Assembly (NCBI GenBank): GCA_030539285.1
Contig: JAUNSH010000002.1
Location: forward strand, 49,231 to 113,230
From: Eubacteriales bacterium
Lineage (GTDB): Bacteria > Bacillota > Clostridia > Oscillospirales > Oscillospiraceae
Length of the DNA stretch: 64,000 nucleotides
Direction: 5' to 3'
Each line of letters begins with the position of its first letter. Position 1 is the stretch's first letter. This document shows positions 58,085 through 64,000 of the stretch, piece after piece. The notes beneath the pieces were generated by a model. That model made no database searches, was not told where the DNA came from, and was given only the letters and a program-made list of their open reading frames with translations. Both the position numbers and the translations under genes were made by a program.

Positions 58085-59185
58085 TTACTGCCCACCGTGA
58101 TTATACTTATAATCCCAATCCAGATCGAACAGCTTGTTTCCCTGCTCCATGGGGCAGCCGGTGTACAGGTCGTCCGCCAGCTCACGAAGGGTTTCCGCCG
58201 GTTCCAGACACTCGATGTAGAATTCCGGCAGGGCTTCCTCTCCCATCCGCAGGCCCAGAACCGCGCCCACGATGGCCCCCACCGCCGCGCTGCGGCCGGA
58301 GTGGTTCACCGATACGATCATGGCCCGGTCAAAATCATCCTGACAGACAAGGCAGGTATACACCGCTCCCGCCATAACCTGGGCCGCGTTCTCACACTTT
58401 AGCTGCTCCATAACCGCCGCCGGGCGGGCATCCGGAGCTTCCGCATAGGTCACCGCGTGACGCACCAGCGTGGCAAGGTCGAAGGCCTGGGAATACTGGT
58501 GCCCGAACTGCTCCTTCACCGCCTCCGCCGATGCCAGGAAGATCTTTTTCAGCGGTGCGCCGGGACGGCGCAGCAGCAGGCTGATGACGTGGGTCAGCAT
58601 GGCCCCGGACAGAAATGCCGTGGGACTTCCGTGGGTCAGAGCCACCGCTTCCGCGCCAAGACGGGCCATTTCCCGCCAGTCCATCCGGTCCTTGTGAAAG
58701 AACAGCCCTACGCCGATGGCGGGGGTCAGTCCCGCAGGGTCAGAGTAGCTGTTCACTGGGCTTTCCAGAGTGGAGGAAACCTCCCGGCTCAGAGTATCCA
58801 GCATCCGGGTGTCCATGCAGTGCCGTCGGCACAGCTCTGGACGGCGCAGCAGCCAGCAGTAGCACCGGCTGGGCCGTCCCCAAGACCGCTGGGACGCGGT
58901 CCACTCCCGGCTGCTCAGCTCGATATACTTGATGTAAGGGGCCATTTTTCCCGTGAGCTGCCCCCGGGTCATGCCGAAAAGCAGGCCGTTGCAGGTGAAG
59001 GCCGCCAGCTGGGTGTAGGAGGTCACGTCGGCGTAGCCGTTGACCAGATCATAGCCAAGCAGGCCGTTGGGGCCGTAGTCCTCCCGGATCTCCTGCCAGC
59101 TTTTGTTGTCCACCGTGTAGCCCATGGCGTCGCCCACTGCCATTCCCAGCAGGCACCCCCGGTAAAGCGATTGCCGGCTTGCCAT
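58085..59185 (-). CDS. ADP-ribosylglycohydrolase-like protein, metal site degenerate
   Basis: A 366-residue protein with the ARH/DraG fold signatures: GCLLGMAVGDAMGYTVDN, the middle LTHGSPTAFLSGAMLTHVIS, and the C-terminal VSVNHSGRSAAVGAIVGAVL. In active enzymes the magnesium ligands lie in a TDDT motif and in GDSDST; here they read ADVTS and GRSAAV, so most acidic ligands are missing. The fold looks intact but hydrolase activity is doubtful; it may be a binding protein. ATG at 59185 after GAGAGGAGGGAAAAC. Confidence 0.82.
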   Translation of the reverse strand: MASRQSLYRGCLLGMAVGDAMGYTVDNKSWQEIREDYGPNGLLGYDLVNGYADVTSYTQLAAFTCNGLLFGMTRGQLTGKMAPYIKYIELSSREWTASQRSWGRPSRCYCWLLRRPELCRRHCMDTRMLDTLSREVSSTLESPVNSYSDPAGLTPAIGVGLFFHKDRMDWREMARLGAEAVALTHGSPTAFLSGAMLTHVISLLLRRPGAPLKKIFLASAEAVKEQFGHQYSQAFDLATLVRHAVTYAEAPDARPAAVMEQLKCENAAQVMAGAVYTCLVCQDDFDRAMIVSVNHSGRSAAVGAIVGAVLGLRMGEEALPEFYIECLEPAETLRELADDLYTGCPMEQGNKLFDLDWDYKYNHGGQ

Positions 59186-59215
59186 CGTGTTTTCCCTCCT
59201 CTCAGCTCTCTCATG

Positions 59216-59306
59216 GTAGGGCGGGAGCGAGTTCCCGCCAAAGCCTTCCCCTTTAGGGAAGGCATTTTCTGCTTCGCAGACGGCGGGGGCAAGCCCCCCG
59301 CCCTAC
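59216..59306. repeat. GTAGGG...CCCTAC cassette with internal CTTCCCC stem
   Basis: It starts GTAGGGCGGGAGCGAGTTCC and ends CCCCCCGCCCTAC. It contains CCTTCCCCTTTAGGGAAGG in the middle, so it combines both repeat families. It fills the gap 59186-59362. Confidence 0.8.
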
Positions 59307-59362
59307 TGTATCTTGCTTTTATTATACCCTTCCCTTCGGCAAAAGGCAAGGGCAATGTTGGT

Positions 59363-60727
59363 TTACATAATCCGTTTTATGGCGTCCATAGCCCGTTCCA
59401 GATCCTCTTCCCGGATGCCGGAATAGTTGATGACGAGACACCGCTGGTCTTCCCCGGAGTCGTGGTAGAATTCGCTCAGGGCCTGCACCCGGACGCCTGC
59501 CTGAGATAGGCGGGCCGTCAGTTTATCGTCTGTTAAATCCGTGTCCACTTTTAAGAGAAAATGCAGGCCCGCGTCCTGCTCCAAAATGGTCAGCTTTTCC
59601 GCGAAGGGGCAGCGGTTCAGGCAGGAGATCACCAGATTCCGGCGGTTTTTGTAGAGCTTTCGCATTCGGTTGATGTGCTTTTCAAAATATCCCCGGCTTA
59701 AAAATCGTGCCAGCGTGTACTGCTCGAAGGAGGGCACGGTGCAGCTGTAAAAGCCCAGACGGTTCTGAAATTCCGCCATCAGGTCGGCAGGCAGCACCAT
59801 GTAGCTGATACGGATGGAGGGAGCGATACTTTTGGAGAAGGTGTTCATATAGATCACCCGCCCGGCCCGGTCCAGGGCCTGCATGGCAGGCATGGGGTGG
59901 GCGTTGAAGCGGAATTCGGAATCGTAGTCGTCCTCGATGATCCACCGGCTGTCCCCCGCCCAGTTCAGCAGCTCCATGCGGCGGCTCACCGGGGTCACCA
60001 ACCCCGTGGGGAAATGGTGGGAGGGCGAAAAATGGAGAACGTCGGCGTTTTTTAAGGTTTCGGGGATCACGCCCTGTTCGTCCATATTGGCGCTGACGCA
60101 GTTTACGCCTCCGGCGGCGTAGATCCTGCGAATTTTGCCGTAGCCCGGTTCCTCCACGGCGTAGGTTTTCTCCCGGCCCAAAAGCTGCATGAGAAGGTTA
60201 TAAAGAAAGTCCGTTCCCGCGCCGATGAGGATGTTTTCCGGGTCAACCCGCATCCCCCGGAAGTCCGCCAGATGCCCGGCAATGGCCTGCCGCAGCTCCG
60301 CTACCCCCCGGTTGGGGATGGGCAGCAGCAGGGCCTGCCCGTAGTCCAGCATGACCTCCCGCTGGAGCTTCATCCACACGGAAAAGGGGAACTGCTCCGT
60401 GCCGTTGGCGGTCAGGTCAAGGAGCCACTCTTGCTCCTCGGCGGCGGGAGTAGATTTGCGCTCCCCTCCCGGGGCCGTCGGGCGCTCCACCGTTTCCACA
60501 AAATAGCCCACCTTTTCCTCAGAACGCAGATACCCCTCGGACAAAAGTTGATTGTAGGCTGTTTCCACGGTAATTTTGCTGACCTCCAGATTTTGGGCCA
60601 AGGCCCGCTTGGAGGGCAGCTTTTCCCCGGGTTTCAGTTTGCCGGAGAGGATGTCACCCCGGATACAGCGGTACAGGGCCTCGTAAAGCGGAACCCCGGG
60701 GGCCTTTTTCAGTTCGTAGGTTACCAT
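59363..60727 (-). CDS. MocR-type (GntR/aminotransferase) transcription regulator
   Basis: A 454-residue MocR regulator. The N-terminal GntR winged helix (LYEALYRCIRGDILSGKLKP, PSKRALAQNLEVSKITVETA) is joined to a fold-type I aminotransferase-like domain with the PLP region GAGTDFLYNLLMQLL, SPSHHFPTG, IEDDYDSEFR and the Lys in NTFSKSIAPSIRISY. Such proteins sense PLP or amino acids and often activate vitamin B6, GABA or taurine genes. The ATG at 60727 begins the winged helix. It follows the thiamine pyrophosphokinase gene by 11 bases, so the two share a transcript. Confidence 0.9.
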   Translation of the reverse strand: MVTYELKKAPGVPLYEALYRCIRGDILSGKLKPGEKLPSKRALAQNLEVSKITVETAYNQLLSEGYLRSEEKVGYFVETVERPTAPGGERKSTPAAEEQEWLLDLTANGTEQFPFSVWMKLQREVMLDYGQALLLPIPNRGVAELRQAIAGHLADFRGMRVDPENILIGAGTDFLYNLLMQLLGREKTYAVEEPGYGKIRRIYAAGGVNCVSANMDEQGVIPETLKNADVLHFSPSHHFPTGLVTPVSRRMELLNWAGDSRWIIEDDYDSEFRFNAHPMPAMQALDRAGRVIYMNTFSKSIAPSIRISYMVLPADLMAEFQNRLGFYSCTVPSFEQYTLARFLSRGYFEKHINRMRKLYKNRRNLVISCLNRCPFAEKLTILEQDAGLHFLLKVDTDLTDDKLTARLSQAGVRVQALSEFYHDSGEDQRCLVINYSGIREEDLERAMDAIKRIM

Positions 60728-60738
60728 AACATCCCCCG

Positions 60739-61368
60739 TTATCGTTTCGGAAAGCCGTTTTTTTGCTCCCAGAGCACCAAAAGGCTGCCGCTTTTCACAA
60801 AAATCTCCGCTTTTTTTCCAGTAAAATGGTTGCTGACCCCCAATGGGAAGCCGCTGGTGAGTGTTCCATTCTCCAATCCATAGTACAATCCCCGTTCGGT
60901 GACACCCTCGGCATCCGCGCCCATGCAGAACACGGAGATCGTGCCGGAACATCCCGCCGGGAAGGCTATTTTTCCATTTTTCACCACCGTCACCATGGTG
61001 GTATTTCCGATCAGATAGCCGATCGCGCCCCGGTCTGCCAGAAATTGCAGGGTTTGAAAATTCGCCACGGTGTGATCTAAGCGGGGGCCGTCCAGACTGC
61101 CGTAGAGCAGAAATTCGCCGCAGCCCTGTTTCAGTCCCAACCGGACAGCCAGCATAGAATCGGTGTCGTCCTTCTCCACCGGGAACACGTTGGCCCCCTC
61201 GGGGGTATAGCCCAGGGAGTCAAAGTCCCCCAGCACCGCGTCGGGGGTAATTCCCAGTTTTTTTGTATGCCGCAGCCCGCCGTCGGCGGCGATGACAAAG
61301 GCATCCTGCCCAATGGGGCGGGCCAGACCGACGCATTCCGCCGCGCAGAAAATCACACATTCTTTCAT
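60739..61368 (-). CDS. Thiamine pyrophosphokinase
   Basis: A 209-residue enzyme that transfers pyrophosphate from ATP to thiamine to make TPP. Visible motifs are AADGGLRHTKKLG, PDAVLGDFDSLG, the VEKDDTDSMLAVRLGL active site and LYGSLDGPRLDHTVANFQTL, all as in bacterial TPKs. The start at ATG 61368 follows GGAGGGTATCTGG and is preferred over an ATG seven codons earlier. Co-transcribed with the MocR regulator. Confidence 0.92.
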   Translation of the reverse strand: MKECVIFCAAECVGLARPIGQDAFVIAADGGLRHTKKLGITPDAVLGDFDSLGYTPEGANVFPVEKDDTDSMLAVRLGLKQGCGEFLLYGSLDGPRLDHTVANFQTLQFLADRGAIGYLIGNTTMVTVVKNGKIAFPAGCSGTISVFCMGADAEGVTERGLYYGLENGTLTSGFPLGVSNHFTGKKAEIFVKSGSLLVLWEQKNGFPKR

Positions 61369-61390
61369 CCAGATACCCTCCTGCCTCACT

Positions 61391-61462
61391 GTAGGGGCGG
61401 GTCATCGACCCGCCCGTCGGCTCTGCCGCCAGCGGACGGGAGGGTCAGTGACCCTTCCCTAC
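61391..61462. repeat. GTAGGG...CCCTAC cassette
   Basis: It begins GTAGGGGCGGGTCATCGACC and ends GTCAGTGACCCTTCCCTAC. It lies between the divergent thiamine pyrophosphokinase and pdaA genes; promoters of both must be in or next to it. Confidence 0.8.
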
Positions 61463-61561
61463 AGAGGGGATAGTTATGTCTTATTCTACCACACCCTGCT
61501 CCAAAGGGGAAGCCGGAATATTTCAGGGGGACGGGCATAGCCTGTGGCAAGGGGGAATGGT

Positions 61562-62344
61562 ATGCGGAAACGGGATCTATTGATTTTATTACTGGCACTG
61601 GCCGCTGCCGCGGCGGTCACCGTCAGTGTATTTGCCTGCAGCACGCTGGAAACCGGCTCCTGGGGCCTGAGCTTCCGGCAGGAGGGGATGCCGCCCATCG
61701 GCAACGCGGGACGGGACCAGCTGGCCCGGTACGACGCCGTCTACATCGGAAATACCGAGGAAAAGGTGCTGTACCTGACCTTTGACGCGGGCTACGAAAA
61801 CGGCTGTACTGCCCAAATCTTAGACGTGCTGAAAGCCAACGATGTCCCCGCCGCCTTTTTTCTGGTGGGCAACTACATTGAGAAAAATCCCGATCTGGTC
61901 AAACGGATGGTGAGCGAGGGCCACACCGTGGGAAACCACACCATGCACCACTACGATATGAGTAAGCTATCCGACAAAGCAGCCTTTTCCAAAGAACTCA
62001 CCGACTTGGAGACCCTGTACCGGGACACCGTGGGTTCGGAGATGCCCAAATTCTACCGCCCGCCCCAGGGGATCTACAGCGAGGAAAATCTGAAAATGGC
62101 CAAGGAACTGGGGTACAAAACCGTCTTCTGGAGCCTTGCCTATGTGGACTGGAAGAACGATTCCCAGCCCACAAAGGAGGAAGCCTTTGCAAAGCTGCTG
62201 CCCCGGACTCACAACGGTGCGGTGGTGCTGCTGCACTCCACCTCCAAGACCAACGCCCAGATTTTAAACGAGCTGATCGGGAAGTGGAAGGAACAGGGCT
62301 ACCGGTTTGGGACGCTGGAGGAACTGTTCGGAGGTGCATCGTAG
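61562..62344 (+). CDS. pdaA: PdaA-like polysaccharide deacetylase
   Basis: A 260-residue NodB-homology deacetylase with an N-terminal signal or anchor (LLILLLALAAAAAVTVSVF). Motif 1 is LTFDAGYENG (Asp), the metal ligands are in GHTVGNHTMHH, then FYRPPQGIYS and a C-terminal VVLLHSTSKTN with the catalytic His. The spacing and the FWSLAYVDWK segment fit delta-lactam-biosynthetic PdaA, which modifies spore cortex peptidoglycan. The ATG at 61562 follows GGGGGAATGGT. The stop codon TAG is contributed by the GTAGGG repeat that begins at 62341. Confidence 0.9.
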   Translation: MRKRDLLILLLALAAAAAVTVSVFACSTLETGSWGLSFRQEGMPPIGNAGRDQLARYDAVYIGNTEEKVLYLTFDAGYENGCTAQILDVLKANDVPAAFFLVGNYIEKNPDLVKRMVSEGHTVGNHTMHHYDMSKLSDKAAFSKELTDLETLYRDTVGSEMPKFYRPPQGIYSEENLKMAKELGYKTVFWSLAYVDWKNDSQPTKEEAFAKLLPRTHNGAVVLLHSTSKTNAQILNELIGKWKEQGYRFGTLEELFGGAS

Positions 62345-62413
62345 GGGCGGGCCACTGACCCGCCCGTCCACAAAGCGGCAAAGCCGAAGGGAGGGTCAAT
62401 GACCCTCCCCTAC
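62341..62413. repeat. GTAGGG...CCCTAC cassette overlapping the pdaA stop
   Basis: It begins GTAGGGGCGGGCCACTGACC and ends GGGTCAATGACCCTCCCCTAC at the position where hemW ends on the other strand. Its second to fourth bases are the pdaA stop codon. Confidence 0.8.
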
Positions 62414-62417
62414 GTTT

Positions 62418-63611
62418 TTATATTCTTTTCAGCGGTGTGGAATCGTCCTGGGCCAGCAGCAGATCGGTAATAATGTCGTTGCTGACGAGATAGCCCTTGG
62501 GGGTCAGCACCCAGCGGCCGGTGTCGGTCTGGGTGGCGTGGAACAGGCGGCGGTGTTTTTCCAGCACATCCTCCAAAGGCCCGAAGGGCAGCAGGAAGGT
62601 CTTTTCATACTCCTGCCGCTCGATACCCAGATTGGTGCGCAGGCGGAGCATCAGGTACTCCCCGGCCCGCTCCCGCATGGGGATCTCCTGCAAGTCCTCC
62701 ATAATGTCGCCGCCGTCCCGGATGCCGGCGATATAAGCCTGAAGGTCCCGTTTCAGGGTGTAGCGCTTCCCGGCAAAATCCGAGCTGGCGCTGGGTCCGA
62801 AGCCCAGATACTCCCCGCCGGTCCAGTATTTCATATTGTGCCTGGACACAAGGCCCTTGCGGCAGAAATTGGAGATCTCATACTGCCGGAAGCCCCGGCC
62901 CTTGAGAGTCTCCACGGCGGCCAGGTACATATCCGCCTGGGTGTCATCGTCGGGCAGATTCAGGGCGTCCTTCACCTGGGCAAAGGGAGTTCCGTCCTCA
63001 ATTTTCATGGCGTAGCAGCTGATGTGCTCCGGGTTCAGGCGAAGTACATTGTCCAATGTCGCCGTCCAGTCCAGCACATCCTGTCCCGGCAGGCCGTACA
63101 TGAGGTCCACGGAAATATTGCGGAAGCCCGCCTTGCGGATGCGCTGGTAGGCCGTCACTGCCTGGGCGTAGGTATGGGGCCGGCCCAGCTTTTTCAGCAT
63201 CTCGTCATCGTCAGACTGGATGCCCAGGCTCACCCGGTTGAAGCCCTCGGCCCGGAGCCGGTGGAGCAGCTTGTCGGAGACGGAGTCGGGGTTGCACTCA
63301 AAGGTGATCTCGGCGTTGTTATCCACATCGAAATTCCGGCGGATGGCGGTCATGATGACGGCAAGGCCGTCGGCCCCGAAGAAGCTGGGGGTGCCGCCGC
63401 CAAAGTAGATGGTGTCCACCTTATAGCCGGGGGCCAGCTCGCCCGCCTCCTTGATGTGATCGCACACCGCGTCCAGGTAGCCGTCAAAGAGGGTGTCCTC
63501 CTTGGTGGCGAGGGAGTAGAAGTCGCAGTACTGGCACTTACTGCGGCAGAAGGGAACGTGAACATAAATGCCCAGGGGAGTCTTGTCCGGGCGCTTGGTT
63601 AAGATTGGCAT
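62418..63611 (-). CDS. hemW: HemW-like radical SAM protein
   Basis: A 397-residue radical SAM protein (formerly called oxygen-independent coproporphyrinogen oxidase-like). The cluster motif is FCRSKCQYCDFYS (CxxxCxxC), followed by TIYFGGGTPSFF, RVSLGIQSDDDEMLKKLGR and LMYGLPGQD, with a C-terminal HemN-like domain. HemW binds haem and acts as a haem chaperone. GGAGGTAAAATACT precedes ATG 63611. It lies next to lepA, a frequent arrangement in Firmicutes. Confidence 0.92.
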   Translation of the reverse strand: MPILTKRPDKTPLGIYVHVPFCRSKCQYCDFYSLATKEDTLFDGYLDAVCDHIKEAGELAPGYKVDTIYFGGGTPSFFGADGLAVIMTAIRRNFDVDNNAEITFECNPDSVSDKLLHRLRAEGFNRVSLGIQSDDDEMLKKLGRPHTYAQAVTAYQRIRKAGFRNISVDLMYGLPGQDVLDWTATLDNVLRLNPEHISCYAMKIEDGTPFAQVKDALNLPDDDTQADMYLAAVETLKGRGFRQYEISNFCRKGLVSRHNMKYWTGGEYLGFGPSASSDFAGKRYTLKRDLQAYIAGIRDGGDIMEDLQEIPMRERAGEYLMLRLRTNLGIERQEYEKTFLLPFGPLEDVLEKHRRLFHATQTDTGRWVLTPKGYLVSNDIITDLLLAQDDSTPLKRI

Positions 63612-63705
63612 AGTATTTTACCTCCGGTAAAATAAACGCAGAATGATGAACGCAAAATGCAAAATTAAAATCAATTCTGCATTTTGCATTCGGATATCGC
63701 GGGAT

Positions 63706-63812
63706 CGTAGGGGGCGATGCCCACATCGCCCCGCGGTAACGGCTTTCCGAGACGGTATGCTTTCGGCGAATACGCACTCAGGCAGAGGACCGATGTGGGC
63801 ATCGGCCCCTAC
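63706..63812. repeat. GTAGGG...CCCTAC cassette, long variant
   Basis: It begins GTAGGGGGCGATGCCCACATC and ends GATGTGGGCATCGGCCCCTAC, an almost perfect inverted pair around a 60-base loop. The gap 63612-63818 contains also CAATTCTGCATTTTGCATTC, with an inverted copy of its core (CAAAATGC...GCATTTTG) near 63653. Confidence 0.8.
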
Positions 63813-63818
63813 GGTTTC

Positions 63819-64000
63819 TTAATCCTCATCCAGTTTGAGGACTGCCATAAACGCTTCGCTGGGGACGGACACGGTGCCGAAGGTGCGCATCCGCTTCTTG
63901 CCTTCCTTCTGCTTTTCCAGCAGCTTCTTCTTGCGCGTGATGTCACCGCCGTAGCACTTGGCCAGCACGTCCTTGCGCAGGGCCTTGATGGTCTCCCGGG
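63819..64000 (-). CDS. lepA: LepA (EF4) elongation factor, C-terminal fragment
   Basis: The last 59 codons of lepA are inside the window; the gene continues beyond 64000. The product reads [20 protein letters not shown], then [20 protein letters not shown] and [17 protein letters not shown], the highly conserved LepA C-terminal domain that contacts tRNA in the ribosome. The TAA stop is at 63819-63821. Confidence 0.95.
   Translation of the reverse strand, partial: RETIKALRKDVLAKCYGGDITRKKKLLEKQKEGKKRMRTFGTVSVPSEAFMAVLKLDED

Noticed and set aside
1-64000. CRISPR array or rRNA genes
   Set aside because: The only regular tandem repeat is the 116-bp array, which has no spacers of CRISPR length; no rRNA-like sequence was seen.

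Overview
The window looks like chromosome of a spore-forming member of class Clostridia, most likely order Oscillospirales. Support comes from GC-rich codon use in the core genes, strong AGGAGG ribosome binding sites, the sporulation genes spoVT and pdaA, a folT gene under a tetrahydrofolate riboswitch, and dense intergenic palindromic repeats of the kind seen in Oscillospiraceae genomes. Genus and species cannot be read from the sequence.

Layout. (1) 1-5.9 kb: a corrinoid-dependent methyl-transfer operon (corrinoid protein, SLC13-type permease, a 49-residue protein, UroD-type methyltransferase, DUF1638 protein, RACo-type corrinoid activator). (2) 6.5-11.1 kb: a small integrative island with a leader RNA, CHC2 zinc-finger protein, VapE-like ATPase, excisionase and Tn916-type integrase. 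(3) 11.3-15.4 kb: core genes (tyrosine phosphatase, DUF2284, ParB/Noc, folT) with 116-bp tandem repeats and a MITE-like repeat. (4) 15.86-43.34 kb: a 27.5-kb element inserted in spoVT. (5) 43.4-64 kb: core genes, including an IS66 remnant, tRNA-Val, capA-alr, maf-mreC-mreD-mrdA, thiamine pyrophosphokinase with a MocR regulator, pdaA, hemW and the end of lepA.

The main observation is region 4. spoVT is split after codon 34. The 5' part lies at 43256-43429 and the 3' part at 15422-15862, both on the minus strand. Between them is an integrative element with a large serine recombinase at one end. A 9-bp core, CAGCGGGTC, occurs at both junctions. Joining the outer flanks at this core restores an uninterrupted 180-codon spoVT. 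Joining the inner flanks gives a near-symmetrical attP with perfect 17-bp inverted arms. While integrated, the recombinase has no stop codon of its own and is fused in frame to the SpoVT GAF-like domain.

The element's mobility genes (minus strand: recombinase, small protein, winged-helix protein, TnpV) resemble the Tn4451/TnpX group, but no relaxase is visible. All cargo genes are on the plus strand and concern defence: a type I restriction-modification operon with an extra half-length S subunit and accessory genes; an AbiE toxin-antitoxin pair; an MZA-like operon (Dcm, MORC/MutL-type ATPase, Z1 helicase, DUF4420 nuclease-like protein, AIPR protein) with Vsr and a nuclease-helicase; and a large unknown protein with a HEPN-like motif. 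The arrangement suggests a defence island that disables a sporulation regulator unless it excises, comparable in logic to the skin element of sigK. Whether excision is developmentally controlled cannot be told from the sequence.
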